Assembly: GCF_015207665.1 (NCBI RefSeq)
Contig: NZ_JADEWL010000042.1
Span: forward strand, 1 to 49,257
DNA from: Plectonema cf. radiosum LEGE 06105
GTDB taxonomy: Bacteria > Cyanobacteriota > Cyanobacteriia > Cyanobacteriales > Nostocaceae
Direction of reading: 5' to 3'
Length of the DNA: 49,257 nt
The translations under genes were made by a program, and so were the position numbers. Shown piece by piece: positions 9,077-18,473 of the stretch. The notes under the pieces were generated by a model. That model searched no databases. It was not told the origin of the DNA and saw only the letters and a program-made list of their open reading frames with translations. The first letter of the stretch is position 1, and each line of letters starts with the position of its first letter.

Positions 9077-9082
9077 AAAACT

Positions 9083-9147
9083 GAGAAGTCGGGTTTTTAG
9101 AAACATTTTCTTGTCTAAAGGATATTTAGCCTAAAAACTCGACTTCT
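9083..9147. repeat. Dispersed palindrome AGAAGTCGGG...CTCGACTTCT after amt
   Basis: Left arm AGAAGTCGGGTTTTT at 9084 and right arm AAAAACTCGACTTCT at about 9133-9147, just after the amt stop. A third, lone arm (AAAAACCCGACTTCT) lies at about 9314-9328, just beyond the antiporter stop. It could act as a bidirectional terminator-like hairpin. Confidence 0.75.
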
Positions 9148-9175
9148 GATTACTCCTACGCCATTCTCTGAAAAA

Positions 9176-9263
9176 CCTCTTTCCTCTGCGTTCTCTGTCT
9201 TGAAAAGTTGTTCATGGGGGAAACCCCCAAGACCACACTTTTCGCTGCGTCTCTGCGGTTTTT
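9176..9263 (+). repeat. Long inverted repeat, copy A
   Basis: About 80 bases running from CCTCTTTCCTCTGCG through GTTCATGGGGG, AAACCCCCAAG and CACACTTTTCGC to CTCTGCGGTTTTT. The same sequence in reverse orientation occurs at 11173-11258 with only about two differences (CTCTGCG/CTTTGCG and CTGCGTC/CTGTGTC). It contains an internal GGGGG-AAA-CCCCC hairpin. The two copies enclose only the antiporter gene. Confidence 0.85.
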
Positions 9264-9335
9264 ATAAAAAGTCTGGTTTTTACCAGATTATCGGTAAAAC
9301 ACAAAATAGTCATAAAAACCCGACTTCTTACCACA

Positions 9336-10967
9336 CTATTTAACAATACTTTCATTCTCAACTAAAATTACAGGAATTGAACTAGATTCTAATACAGCTT
9401 GGGAAACTGAACCCACCAAAAGCGTCTTCCAAGGTTGATGTCCTCGTTTACCCATGACAATATCAGTAACTTGATAATCCTTAGCTACCCGGATAATTTC
9501 CTCTGGAACTGAACCTGTAATTGTAATAAACTGATGGCGAATGTCTGCTAAAAGTCGTTGAGTTTTTTTCTCTAAAAATTCTATTGCTTGAGCATCGCTG
9601 GTATTAATTACGTGGAGTACAATGACTTCACCATTACTACGACGAGCAAAATCGGCAGCTTTAATTAATACCTGAGTAGCCATAGCAGAAGTATCAACCG
9701 CAGCTAATATGATAATCCTACTGGCGATCGCCACCTTTGTGGGGTCTACTTCACCCCGCTCTAACAACTTTGGTGCAAAAGTGGGAATTGCCCAAGCTCC
9801 TAAAGGTGCAGTTACTAAAATAGATAAAGCGGCGATCGCCAATATTGTCTCTCCACCATCAATTCCTTGTGCTAGGGGAATCGCTCCGATTGCGGCTTGC
9901 ACTGTGGCTTTTGCTGAGTTTCCAGGTAGTAAAAATAACTTTTCTTGCCATTTCCAATTACTTCCTAATGTAGATAAATACCATCCAAGAGAACGTCCGA
10001 TAAGCGTTCCAATGGCTATAATTATCAAGCCAGGTACCAGAGTTTTTTCTAATACTTGTATTTGAATACTTGCTCCGAGCAACACAAACAAAATGATTTC
10101 TGCTATAACCCACAAACTATCAAAACCAGAGCGTAATCTTCTAGCTAAAGGAGCATCCAACTCAATCAAGAAAAATCCCGTTGCCATGACTGCTAAATAA
10201 CCAGAGAAGAAGGGGAATTTCTCCGCTACTACTACCAGCGACAATGCTAAACTTGCTGCAACTAGGGTATCCTGTACCACATTTTGAGTCCAACTCTGCT
10301 TTACCAGTAACAAAACTAATAATTTTGCTGTAACTAAACCAAATAATATTCCTAAAACAATTTGACAAATAATTTGAATCGGTAGGAATTGAATTGCACT
10401 CAGAGTAATACCAAAAGGTAAACTTACCCCAGAAGTTGCTCCTTGTGTCAAAAAATTTAATAACAAACTAAACACTAATAATAGTAAAACATCAGACAGA
10501 GCGCTGCCGGTGAGGATAGCATCAGGAATTCCCTTTGTAACACCCCAACCCAGACTTTTGAGGCGTAGCATTGCCGGTACAATTACCGCAGGTGATTCGG
10601 CTCCAATGATACAACCGAGTAATAATCCAGTAGCAAAATCGAAATTTAATAACCAAATTGCAGTTAAGGCAATAATTAAAGCTTCACAAGTTGCAGGAAG
10701 GAAACCTAACCGTAGCGCTACAGTTCCTTGTTGTACAAGTTTTTCCCGATCTAAACCCAACCCAGCCTTCATCAAAATTATCATTACAGCTGTGGTTCGC
10801 AAAGCAGCAGATGCTGTAAGTATATCAGCAGCGATGAGATTAGTAACTTGAGGACCGAGGATAATTCCTACCAAAACCATACCTACTAATGCAGGAGCTT
10901 TGATACGTCGAGCAATTTGTCCGATGAAAAAGCCTATAAGTAGGATTAAGATAAAGCTTGTTAACAA
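9336..10967 (-). CDS. Cation:proton antiporter (CPA2-like) with C-terminal universal stress domain
   Basis: 543 residues: about 12-13 hydrophobic segments over residues 1-400 in the Kef/NhaS-like CPA2 pattern (GQIARRIKAPALVGMVLVGI, LGCIIGAESPAVIVPAML, PGNSAKATVQAAIGAIPLA). A cytosolic UspA domain (about 410-540) follows, with the ATP-binding G-x2-G-x9-GS signature seen as GKRGHQPWKTLLVGS. Expected role: exchange of Na+ or K+ for H+ at a cell membrane. The start is a TTG at 10967 with no obvious ribosome site; heptamer repeats begin five bases upstream, so the original start may have been altered. It is on the opposite strand to the two flanking amt genes. Confidence 0.85.
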   Translation of the reverse strand: MLTSFILILLIGFFIGQIARRIKAPALVGMVLVGIILGPQVTNLIAADILTASAALRTTAVMIILMKAGLGLDREKLVQQGTVALRLGFLPATCEALIIALTAIWLLNFDFATGLLLGCIIGAESPAVIVPAMLRLKSLGWGVTKGIPDAILTGSALSDVLLLLVFSLLLNFLTQGATSGVSLPFGITLSAIQFLPIQIICQIVLGILFGLVTAKLLVLLLVKQSWTQNVVQDTLVAASLALSLVVVAEKFPFFSGYLAVMATGFFLIELDAPLARRLRSGFDSLWVIAEIILFVLLGASIQIQVLEKTLVPGLIIIAIGTLIGRSLGWYLSTLGSNWKWQEKLFLLPGNSAKATVQAAIGAIPLAQGIDGGETILAIAALSILVTAPLGAWAIPTFAPKLLERGEVDPTKVAIASRIIILAAVDTSAMATQVLIKAADFARRSNGEVIVLHVINTSDAQAIEFLEKKTQRLLADIRHQFITITGSVPEEIIRVAKDYQVTDIVMGKRGHQPWKTLLVGSVSQAVLESSSIPVILVENESIVK

Positions 10968-10971
10968 GAGA

Positions 10972-11003
10972 ATTGATAATTGGTAATTGGGGATTGGGAA
11001 TAG
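10972..11003. repeat. Heptanucleotide array (AATTGGT type) at the antiporter start
   Basis: Copies of AATTGATA, AATTGGTA, AATTGGGG and ATTGGGAA immediately upstream of the TTG start of the minus-strand antiporter gene. Confidence 0.6.
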
Positions 11004-11069
11004 TAGTAGGTTGGCTTAGATGCACCACAAGATTGAATTATAAATCAAATTTTATGGATAAGCGAAATC

Positions 11070-11100
11070 TGTGTAGAGACGTTACACTGTAACGTCTCAG
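11070..11100. repeat. Palindromic dispersed repeat GTAGAGACG...CGTCTC
   Basis: GTAGAGACGTTACACTGTAA followed by CGTCTC forms a hairpin. Related GAGACG/CGTCTC palindromes occur at about 14005-14030, 23294-23322 and 23420-23446. Confidence 0.6.
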
Positions 11101-11172
11101 AATCTAAATTCATACCCGGATTCTGCAACGTTAAACAATTACTCCGTTCTCGTTGAAAGATTACTGAAAAAA

Positions 11173-11258
11173 AAACCGCAGAGACACAGCGAAAAGTGTG
11201 GTCTTGGGGGTTTCCCCCATGAACAACTTTTCAAGACAGAGAACGCAAAGGAAAGAAG
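11173..11258 (-). repeat. Long inverted repeat, copy B
   Basis: Reverse-orientation partner of the repeat at 9176-9263: AACCGCAGAGACACAGCG ... GAACGCAAAGGAAAGAAG. About 80 bases with roughly two mismatches to copy A. Confidence 0.85.
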
Positions 11259-11658
11259 ATAAAGAGAAATAGGTAATTTTCGAGCGGGATAGATAGGAGT
11301 AATTGATATATTCCCGAAAACCTTAATTTTTCGTGGGGTAAGAAGTCGGGTTTTTATAATGTTTATTCCTAATCCCACAAAACACTCATAAAAACCCGAC
11401 TTCTGTAATAGTCGAGATGAAATCAAGTTAATCACATTTGTCTATCTCAAACAAAACTCATTAAATAAAAAGCTAAAAAAACACATATGAATTGATTTGT
11501 TAAAACTAAAATCATCGTAAATCATAGCTAAATCTCAACTAATTTGAGATGATTACTGCAATTAAAAATCTATAACTAATTATTCCCAATTACCAATTAC
11601 CAATTCCCAATTACCAATTACCTATTACCTATTACCAATTCCCAATTCCCAATAACAA
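11259..11658. other. Intergenic stretch upstream of the second amt, repeats only
   Basis: Contains one AGAAGTCGGG/CCCGACTTCT palindrome (11341-11404) and, at 11580-11655, a long CCAATTA/CCAATTC heptamer array that ends just before the amt start codon. No gene and no GTAN8TAC NtcA site were found here. Confidence 0.6.
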
Positions 11659-12987
11659 GTGTTAAAAAAAACCACATTGATATTAATCATAACTTTGCTG
11701 CTTGTAAATCGAACAATGGATAATGCCTTTGCTCAAGTACAATCACCAGGGTTTCCACCTGCTACGAATAATGGTTCTATCGCGTTTATATTAATTTGTG
11801 CAGCTTTGGTGTTACTCATGACACCGGCACTTGCCTTTTTTTATGGTGGATTTGTCCGCAGCCGTAATGTCCTCAATACATTGATGATGAGCTTTGTGAC
11901 CATGGCTATTATCGGTGTTACTTGGGTTTTATGGGGTTATAGCTTGGCTTTTTCACCTGGTAATGCATTCATTGGTGGATTTGAATGGCTGGGCTTAAAT
12001 GACGTTGGTTTAGAACCCAGCGAATACGCACCACAAATTCCCCATTTAGCATTTATGGCTTATCAAGGAATGTTTGCCATTTTCGCCCCAGCCTTAATTT
12101 CCGGCGCGATCGCCGAACGCATGAGTTTTACCGGATACTCAGTATTCGTAGTTTTGTGGTCAATTTTTGTTTATTCCCCAATCGCCCATATGGTTTGGGG
12201 TATAGGTGGATTATTAAGTTTATCTGGTGGTTGGGGTGCCTTGGATTTTGCGGGCGCTACAGTTGTACATATAAATTCTGGAGTGTCTGCTTTTGTTGCC
12301 GCGATGTATCTCAAACCCCGGAAAACTTATCCCGATAAATTAAGTCCACCGCACAATATCGCTTTTATTTTATTAGGTGCTGGTTTACTATGGTTTGGTT
12401 GGTTTGGCTTTAATGCAGGTAGTGCTTTGGAAGCCAATAATTTAGCAGTAATTGCCTTTGTAAATACCAATACCAGCGCCGCAGCGGGAGCTTTAACATG
12501 GTTAATTCTAGAAAAAAGCCTGCGGGGTAAACCGACAGCAGTAGGTATAGCAACCGGAAGCGTTACAGGATTAGTTGGTATTACCGCAGCTGCGGGATTC
12601 GTCACACCCATAGCAGCAATTTTAATTGGTAGTATCACCACTTTTATTTGCTTCTACGCCGTCAGCATCAAGCATAAAATGCAGGTTGACGATGCTTTAG
12701 ATACTTATCCCATACATGGAATTGGTGGTACAGTTGGTGTGATATTGACAGGTATCTTTGCCAGTAGAGCAGTAAATCCAGGAGCAAGAAACGGTTTATT
12801 ATTTGGCAACCCCGACGAATTACTTTTAGAATTGGCTGCGATCGCCCTTACCTATTTTATCGCCGGATTTGGTACCTGGATTATTCTCAAAGTAGTTGAT
12901 GTCACAGTCGGATTACGAGTGCATGAAAACGCAGAATTACAAGGAATGGACATCAGCGAACACGGTGAAGAAGCTTATAGAGGTTAA
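11659..12987 (+). CDS. amt: Ammonium transporter (Amt family), second copy
   Basis: 442 residues with an N-terminal hydrophobic signal segment (residues 5-17, then NAFAQVQ) and the Amt core. Landmarks are FILICAALVLLMTPALAFFYGG (TM1), RSRNVLNTLMMSF, MAYQGMFAIFAPALISGAIAER, DFAGATVVHINSG with the pore His, WFGFNAGSA, and the C-terminal GMDISEHGEEAYRG. It is closer to the standard AmtB size than the first copy. The start is taken as GTG at 11659, because the signal segment lies between it and the next Met. The TAA stop falls inside a GGTTAAA heptamer array, so the last residues may be repeat-derived. No NtcA site is seen in front. Confidence 0.9.
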   Translation: MLKKTTLILIITLLLVNRTMDNAFAQVQSPGFPPATNNGSIAFILICAALVLLMTPALAFFYGGFVRSRNVLNTLMMSFVTMAIIGVTWVLWGYSLAFSPGNAFIGGFEWLGLNDVGLEPSEYAPQIPHLAFMAYQGMFAIFAPALISGAIAERMSFTGYSVFVVLWSIFVYSPIAHMVWGIGGLLSLSGGWGALDFAGATVVHINSGVSAFVAAMYLKPRKTYPDKLSPPHNIAFILLGAGLLWFGWFGFNAGSALEANNLAVIAFVNTNTSAAAGALTWLILEKSLRGKPTAVGIATGSVTGLVGITAAAGFVTPIAAILIGSITTFICFYAVSIKHKMQVDDALDTYPIHGIGGTVGVILTGIFASRAVNPGARNGLLFGNPDELLLELAAIALTYFIAGFGTWIILKVVDVTVGLRVHENAELQGMDISEHGEEAYRG

Positions 12988-13075
12988 AGGTTAAAGGTTA
13001 GAGGTTAAAATTCATAACTCCTAATTCATTACCAATTACCAATTACCAATTACCAATTACCAATTCCCTATTCAT
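12980..13075. repeat. Heptanucleotide arrays after the second amt
   Basis: GGTTAAA units overlapping the amt stop codon, then AATTACC units from about 13028 to 13070. Confidence 0.8.
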
Positions 13076-13129
13076 CCGACAAAGTGTAGATTACAATCTT
13101 ATGCAAATAATAGATTTATCTCGCTACCC

Positions 13130-13942
13130 GTGTCTAGTTCTGTTAAAACCTTTCCTGCTTGGGCATTTTTCTCTTTATTAAGTAACGGCATACTTTTATT
13201 AGCGGTAATCTTGCTGATCGGAAAACAGCAGGGTTTTACCGCTTTTTTCGGTACTGTAGTTTCTCCTACCCCTCCACCTACTTCTAATAGTCAGACTCAA
13301 CCAGGTAAACGTCATCAATTTGACTATCAAAAATGGGTAAATATTTTGAAACAAGAGGCTGAAGTCGCAGCAGAGAAAAAGCCCCGCGATTTAACTATAT
13401 TGGCTGGAGATTCTCTAAGTTTGTGGTTTCCTGTAGAATTATTACCAGATAATAAAACATGGTTAAATCAAGGAATTTCTGGAGAAAAAACGGCTGGTTT
13501 ATTAAAAAGATTAAGTTTATTCGATCAAACCACACCGGAAACCGTTTTTGTGATGATAGGCATTAATGATTTAATTGCTGATGTCGATGATCAAACAATT
13601 TTAGATAATCAACGGCAGACTATGGCTTATTTGCGTCAAAAGCATCCCAAAGCACAAATCGTGATTCAGTCTATTTTGCCACATCAAGGAGAAGAAGCAA
13701 CTTGGGAAGGAAAAGAAAAACTTGTCGCAATTCCTAATAGTCGTATTCGCAACTTAAATCAACAGTTACAAACCATAGCAGCAAAAGAAAACGTAAAATA
13801 CTTAAATATATATCCTTTGTTTGCTGACAAACAAGGAAATCTCCGTTCAAATTTGACAACTGATGGATTACATCTTAATCCTAATGGTTATTTAGTTTGG
13901 AGTTCTGCTTTACAGTTATACTCTCAAATGAGTAGGCAGTGA
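13130..13942 (+). CDS. SGNH/GDSL-type hydrolase with N-terminal membrane anchor
   Basis: 270 residues. An N-terminal hydrophobic segment (about residues 10-30) anchors or exports the protein; a Pro/Ser/Thr-rich linker follows, then an SGNH hydrolase domain. All four blocks are visible: Ser in ILAGDSLSLWFP, Gly in NQGISGEKT, Asn in VMIGINDLIAD, and the Asp-His pair in TDGLHLNPNGY. The substrate (an ester or an acetylated glycan) cannot be told from sequence. Start GTG at 13130. The TGA stop lies within a degenerate CAGTTGA heptamer array. Confidence 0.85.
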   Translation: MSSSVKTFPAWAFFSLLSNGILLLAVILLIGKQQGFTAFFGTVVSPTPPPTSNSQTQPGKRHQFDYQKWVNILKQEAEVAAEKKPRDLTILAGDSLSLWFPVELLPDNKTWLNQGISGEKTAGLLKRLSLFDQTTPETVFVMIGINDLIADVDDQTILDNQRQTMAYLRQKHPKAQIVIQSILPHQGEEATWEGKEKLVAIPNSRIRNLNQQLQTIAAKENVKYLNIYPLFADKQGNLRSNLTTDGLHLNPNGYLVWSSALQLYSQMSRQ

Positions 13943-14060
13943 ACAGTGGACAGTTGACAGTTGACAGTTGACAGTTATCAATTCCTAACTCCTAACTCCA
14001 GTACAGACGTAGCAATACGCCCCGTCTCTACAATTCCTAACTCCTAACTCCTATCCACTA
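13938..14060. repeat. Heptanucleotide arrays and a GAGACG palindrome between SGNH hydrolase and ispH
   Basis: CAGTTGA units (13940-13978), ACTCCTA units (13983-14000 and 14037-14052), and between them AGACGTAGCAATACG / CCCCGTCTCTAC of the dispersed GTAGAGACG family. Confidence 0.75.
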
Positions 14061-14072
14061 ACAACTAATATT

Positions 14073-15281
14073 ATGGATACAAAAGCTTTTAAACGTGCAT
14101 TACAACATTCGGAAAATTACCACCGTCGAGGATTTGGACATCAAGAAGAAGTTGCGACTCAGCTACATTCAGAATATCAAAGCGGTTTAATTCAGGAAAT
14201 TCGAGATAATAATTATACTTTAACTCGCGGTAATGTTACTATTCGTCTAGCGGAAGCTTTTGGCTTTTGCTGGGGAGTTGAACGTGCTGTAGCGATGGCT
14301 TATGAAACTCGTAAGCATTTTCCTTTAGAAAAGATTTGGATTACTAATGAGATTATTCATAACCCATCCGTCAATCAACGTTTACGAGAAATGCAGGTGG
14401 GATTTATTCCTGTAGAAGCTGGTCAAAAAGACTTTTCTATGGTTCAATCTGGAGATGTTGTGATTTTACCTGCATTTGGAGCAAGCGTTCAAGAAATGCA
14501 GTTACTTAATGATAAAAGTTGCAAAATTGTTGATACAACTTGTCCTTGGGTTTCTAAAGTTTGGAATACAGTTGAAAAACATAAAAAAGTTGATTGTACT
14601 TCTATAATTCACGGCAAATATAAACACGAAGAAACTATTGCGACTAGTTCTTTCGCTGGTAAATATCTGATTGTGCTAAATTTGCAAGAAGCAGAATATG
14701 TTGCCGATTATATTTTAAATGGCGGTAATAGAGAAGAATTTCTCGCCAAATTCAGTAAAGCTTGTTCCCCAGGATTCGATCCAGATAAGGATTTAGAAAA
14801 AGTTGGCATTGCCAATCAAACTACAATGCTCAAAGGAGAAACCGAACAGATTGGTAAATTATTTGAGCATACCATGATGAAAAAATATAATCCTGGGGAA
14901 TTAAATCAGCATTTTCAAAGCTTTAATACCATCTGCGACGCTACTCAAGAAAGACAAGATGCGATGCTGGAGTTAGTAGAGGAAAAACTCGATCTAATGA
15001 TAGTCATTGGCGGTTTTAATTCATCGAATACTTCCCATTTGCAAGAAATTGCAGTGGAAAGAGAATTACCCTCTTATCATATTGATAGTGTGGAGAGAAT
15101 TTTGTCGGCAGATAGTATCGAGCATTGTCAGTTAAATGGCAATATCGAAATATCCAATCAATGGCTCCCAGATGAGAAAATTGTTGTCGGAATTACCTCT
15201 GGTGCTTCTACACCGGATAAGGTTGTAGAAGATGTAATTAAGAAAATTTTTGAATTGAAGCAATCACCAGTAACAGTTTAA
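14073..15281 (+). CDS. ispH: 4-hydroxy-3-methylbut-2-enyl diphosphate reductase IspH (LytB)
   Basis: Last step of the MEP isoprenoid pathway, making IPP and DMAPP with a [4Fe-4S] cluster. The three cluster cysteines are in [30 protein letters not shown] and [12 protein letters not shown]. The conserved [10 protein letters not shown] and [16 protein letters not shown] segments are present. At 402 residues it is the longer cyanobacterial/plastid form, with an extra N-terminal ~65 residues compared with E. coli. Start ATG at 14073 after an ACTCCTA repeat array. Confidence 0.96.
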   Translation: MDTKAFKRALQHSENYHRRGFGHQEEVATQLHSEYQSGLIQEIRDNNYTLTRGNVTIRLAEAFGFCWGVERAVAMAYETRKHFPLEKIWITNEIIHNPSVNQRLREMQVGFIPVEAGQKDFSMVQSGDVVILPAFGASVQEMQLLNDKSCKIVDTTCPWVSKVWNTVEKHKKVDCTSIIHGKYKHEETIATSSFAGKYLIVLNLQEAEYVADYILNGGNREEFLAKFSKACSPGFDPDKDLEKVGIANQTTMLKGETEQIGKLFEHTMMKKYNPGELNQHFQSFNTICDATQERQDAMLELVEEKLDLMIVIGGFNSSNTSHLQEIAVERELPSYHIDSVERILSADSIEHCQLNGNIEISNQWLPDEKIVVGITSGASTPDKVVEDVIKKIFELKQSPVTV

Positions 15282-15360
15282 AGCTGAAATTTGTATTGTG
15301 TTTTAATTTACAAACGAGTTGTGTTGCAACATCTTTCCATTGCATAACTAATTATTAGAA

Positions 15361-15412
15361 ATGCACCTGAAGTCCCTTGAGAAAGCGGGCTTCATTTCTT
15401 TATAACTGAAAG
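15361..15412 (+). terminator. Possible terminator hairpin downstream of ispH
   Basis: TGAAGTCCC (15369-15377) pairs with GGGCTTCA (15388-15395) with one bulged base, and outer GAAAT/ATTTC also pairs. A TTTCTTTATA stretch follows. It is 80 bases after the ispH stop. Confidence 0.45.
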
Positions 15413-15869
15413 GGAACATAGCTCAAGAATTAAGTGTCTTTCATTTCTATAAAGTCAAGACTATTAAGCACATTTTTATCAAAAATTAGAATTAGAACTA
15501 TAGAATTAGAACTTCTACAAAAGATAAACTGAAAACTTTACTAACTATTGAATCTAGTAATTACGTAATTAAGAGTTAGGTTTAGAAGTCGGGTTTTTTC
15601 ATGAAAACCCGACTTCTGATGGAAATGACTTCTCAATTAAGAGTTGATTCTATCAAGCTAAATACCAATAAAGTTGTATGATAATTAACACTGATGTCTA
15701 AGTTACTTTTATAGATAAACATTCAATTGTAACACAGGAACATTGTTTTATTCAGTAAAAACTAGTACAAATAGTAAAAGCTAACTGCTATTGCTAGCCA
15801 AAATTTAGGTATATAAAGACTATTCCTTTCTCTGCTAATTTTCGGATCAGAGTAAGGAATTATCCTTAT
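15413..15869. other. Gene-free stretch with one dispersed palindrome
   Basis: AT-rich DNA; the only recognisable item is an AGAAGTCGGG...CCCGACTTCT hairpin at 15584-15617. No gene supported. Confidence 0.5.
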
Positions 15870-15908
15870 ATGTCTAAGTATCTACTCAAATCAAAAAGGT
15901 TAGGAATT

Positions 15909-16214
15909 ATGATGAGGATGACTCGTAAATTAGCATTCGCAACTGCTTGTTTAGCGATATTTTCTGCTGTAGTTGTGAAACCGACGAGTGCTATCGAAAA
16001 TAATTTATCAGGGAAATTAATAGCACAATCTTTCAATAATGAACCATTTACTAAAGAAACGTTAGAGAAATCTGATTCAAGTCGAAAAGATGAATCTTGG
16101 CTAATACCAGTCTTATGGGGATTAGGTGGATACTTGATTGGGAGTATGATCGGAACACAGAAAACTTATACCAAAATGAACAAGGGAGAACGGAAAACTC
16201 CTCCCTTCAGCTAA
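15909..16214 (+). CDS. Small exported or membrane protein of unknown function
   Basis: The frame is open from an ATG at 15870 (114 aa), but AGGA lies five bases before the ATG at 15909, which starts a good signal peptide (MMRMTRKLAFATACLAIF, then VVKPTSA), so I prefer 15909 (101 aa). After the signal there is a polar middle part and one further hydrophobic segment, LIPVLWGLGGYLIGSMIG, near residues 72-89, then a basic tail. No family recognised. The Gly-rich segment resembles the glycine-zipper type of membrane helix, which is a description and not an assignment. Confidence 0.6.
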   Translation: MMRMTRKLAFATACLAIFSAVVVKPTSAIENNLSGKLIAQSFNNEPFTKETLEKSDSSRKDESWLIPVLWGLGGYLIGSMIGTQKTYTKMNKGERKTPPFS

Positions 16215-16352
16215 CAGTTATGCATCTCTAACGATAATATCTCTAAACTAAAACAGTGTGCTTCTCTTCAAATAGCTTGGCTTAAATATATAGATACGTG
16301 ATTCCCTATAGTTGTTCAACGGTGGATAATGATTTTATCCACCATTTATTAG

Positions 16353-16460
16353 AAAATTTTAGATTTTAGATTTTAGATTTTAGATTTTAGATTAAAGGAG
16401 TTAGGAATTAGTACCACCGGAGTTAAGAATTGATAACTGTCAACTGTCAACTGTCAACTA
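16353..16460. repeat. Heptanucleotide arrays (ATTTTAG and AACTGTC types)
   Basis: ATTTTAG units at about 16355-16392, a block with GTACCACCGGAGTT at 16411-16424, then AACTGTC units at 16434-16458 that run into the stop codon of the minus-strand phosphatase-like gene. Confidence 0.8.
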
Positions 16461-17793
16461 TTTCCTTACCAAATAAGGTTAAATACATCAAACGATAAAT
16501 ATCAGTATTGTCTACAGTATTAGCTAATTTATCCGCATTTAATCCGTGTGCTTTAGCAACAATAGAACCAGTAAAATCATTAAAACCTCCCCAGGCGATC
16601 GCAAAGGGATAACTGTTTCCTTGTTTATCTGGTGCAGAAACAAAAGGTAATGTACCTGTCCCTTCTTTACCATCCCATGGTGCGCCGTTTTCACCTTTTT
16701 CTGGTAAAGGTTTATCTAAGGGAAAATCTTTAGTGGTAACTCCAATTACTTCTAAACCACTTGCATCGCTATCAGCAGCAGTCACTAATAAAGTGTTAGG
16801 ATTTTGCTCGATAAATTCCATCGCTACACCAATCGCATCATCGGCGCGTTTGACTGCTTCTATACAGCCTTTGGCGTTGTTATAATTACAAAAATTATCA
16901 GTACCTTCTTCTTCTAAAACAATAAAAAAACCATCCTTATCTTGTGAGACAATTTTTAAAGTTGCTTGCAACATTTGGGAAACTGTCGGCGCTTCTGCAA
17001 AATACAAGGGTAAATTTTTCTCCTGTAAATCTTCTTCCGATTCGTCATTATAAATATCTGTTGCTGCAAAAATTCCTAATACTTTTTTAGTATCTGGAGG
17101 TAAATTCAACAGTTCGTCGCGATTGTAAACTACGGTATAACCTTTTTGTTTCGCAACTTCAATTAAATTTATTCCGTCTTCCCGCAGACTTTCTTCAGAA
17201 GAAGCATATCTTCCCGCTGTTCCTTTAGGCAGATACAATACTTCACCACCACCTAAAATTACATCGACTCCAGATTCAACTATTTGCTTGGTAATTTCTG
17301 CAAAGTCTCTACGACTTTTAGTTTTAGCGACAAAAGCACCAGTTCCAGGTTCGACTATTATCCCTGAATTAATTATCGCCGTAGCTTTACCAACAGCTAC
17401 AGCTTCTTCCATTATCGTTTGTGGTTTACCCGAAGCTGCTACTATAGCTTGTCCATTTTCATCTAATCCAAAGGAATCCGCGTTTACTTTCACTCCTGTA
17501 GCGTGAACTACTGCACCTGCGTTAGAAGTTCCTGTAAGTTGGTTTTTCAAATGTCCTAAATACACACCCAAATTAGACATCTTATCCCAATTAAGTCTAC
17601 CATCTGGACCATAATGCAGCATCCGCGCCGCACCCCAATGAGATGGACTAGTACCATCTGGGTGAATGAATATTACGTTCCCTTGGTTGCCTTGATTTGC
17701 AGTAGTTTGAGTTGGTGTCGAAGTGGTACATCCAACTAAAGCTAGTATCACTAAGACTGTCAAAGAAATTATTTTTCTGTTAATTTGCAACAC
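16447..17793 (-). CDS. PhoA-type alkaline phosphatase-like lipoprotein with altered metal site
   Basis: 448 residues with a lipoprotein signal (hydrophobic residues 9-20, lipobox LVGC), so probably anchored to a periplasmic face. The alkaline phosphatase fold is recognisable: IFIHPDGTSPSHWGAAR corresponds to the GDGMG metal Asp region, and LTGTSNAGAVVHATGVKV to the nucleophile loop, with Ser kept. However, in the ligand segments DNFCN replaces DxxxH, TAADSDASG replaces TADHxHxS and DFTGS replaces HTG, so three canonical zinc histidines appear as Asn, Ser and Phe. It may be a divergent phosphatase or a non-catalytic relative. Start GTG at 17793 (TTG at 17790 possible). The TGA stop lies inside a GTTGACA heptamer array. 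No convincing Pho box was found upstream. Confidence 0.8.
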   Translation of the reverse strand: MLQINRKIISLTVLVILALVGCTTSTPTQTTANQGNQGNVIFIHPDGTSPSHWGAARMLHYGPDGRLNWDKMSNLGVYLGHLKNQLTGTSNAGAVVHATGVKVNADSFGLDENGQAIVAASGKPQTIMEEAVAVGKATAIINSGIIVEPGTGAFVAKTKSRRDFAEITKQIVESGVDVILGGGEVLYLPKGTAGRYASSEESLREDGINLIEVAKQKGYTVVYNRDELLNLPPDTKKVLGIFAATDIYNDESEEDLQEKNLPLYFAEAPTVSQMLQATLKIVSQDKDGFFIVLEEEGTDNFCNYNNAKGCIEAVKRADDAIGVAMEFIEQNPNTLLVTAADSDASGLEVIGVTTKDFPLDKPLPEKGENGAPWDGKEGTGTLPFVSAPDKQGNSYPFAIAWGGFNDFTGSIVAKAHGLNADKLANTVDNTDIYRLMYLTLFGKEIVDS

Positions 17794-18174
17794 GGTTTTT
17801 AGCTACTCTATATATTGAAATTAATTGAATTACGACTTTTACAATGTCAAGTCTGGGCTAGATATATCAATGTATTGGAGAAAAGTAAATATCTTTTTCG
17901 GAAATTTTTAACTGTTATGTAAGCTAAATTACTTTTTTTTATAACTTTTTTATAAATATAATTTTGCTCATTTGAATTATCTGGTAATACCAAAAATTCA
18001 AAACACCCAACTTAAACAGTTAATTTATAATTGAAAACAATTATAAACTGATAAACTTTAGCGATTATAGCGATTAATCCAAAAGTTAGAAAATTCCACA
18101 GCTAAAGAATTAAAATTCATATACACAATTGCTAAGAGGATGTTTTGAAAGTCTAATTTAATACTTCAACTGGC
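17794..18174. other. Gene-free AT-rich stretch
   Basis: Upstream of the phosphatase-like gene on the minus strand. No gene, no clear operator; only AT-rich DNA. Confidence 0.5.
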
Positions 18175-18292
18175 GACTATAAGTCGCGGCTACACAAACA
18201 AAACCCGCCTGCGCGGGTTCTAAACTAATTAGTCCACGCAGGTGGACTTTGTTTTTGTAGTAGCGGTTTAAACCGCCGGATACTTTTAAAAC
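18175..18292. repeat. Dispersed REP-like element with two hairpins
   Basis: Starts GACTATAAGTCGCGGCTACA, then hairpin AACCCGCCTGCGCGGGTT, then hairpin AGTCCACGCAGGTGGACT, then GTAGTAGCGGTTTAAACCGCC. Only one copy is seen here, but it has the layout of a multicopy cyanobacterial intergenic element (established pattern, recalled rather than searched). Confidence 0.6.
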
Positions 18293-18473
18293 ATCCTCTA
18301 AGAACCTAAATTTATTTTTTGCGTTTTATCCGGTGGGAAATATCCTTTACTCGTATAAAATAAAGTGTAATTTGAGCTACCATTAAATTACTAAATAGCC
18401 GAATTATTACATAGTTTTTTTTATCTGAAAAAAATAAAAATCATTAGTTAAATTAGACAAAAGCAGGTGATTG

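Noticed and set aside
11070-11082. NtcA site in front of the second amt (GTAGAGACGTTAC)
   Set aside because: Spacing is N7, and the sequence belongs to a dispersed GTAGAGACG palindrome about 580 bases upstream of the gene.
17794-17960. Pho box upstream of the PhoA-like gene
   Set aside because: Only scattered GTTAA-like words; no three-fold 8-base direct repeat.
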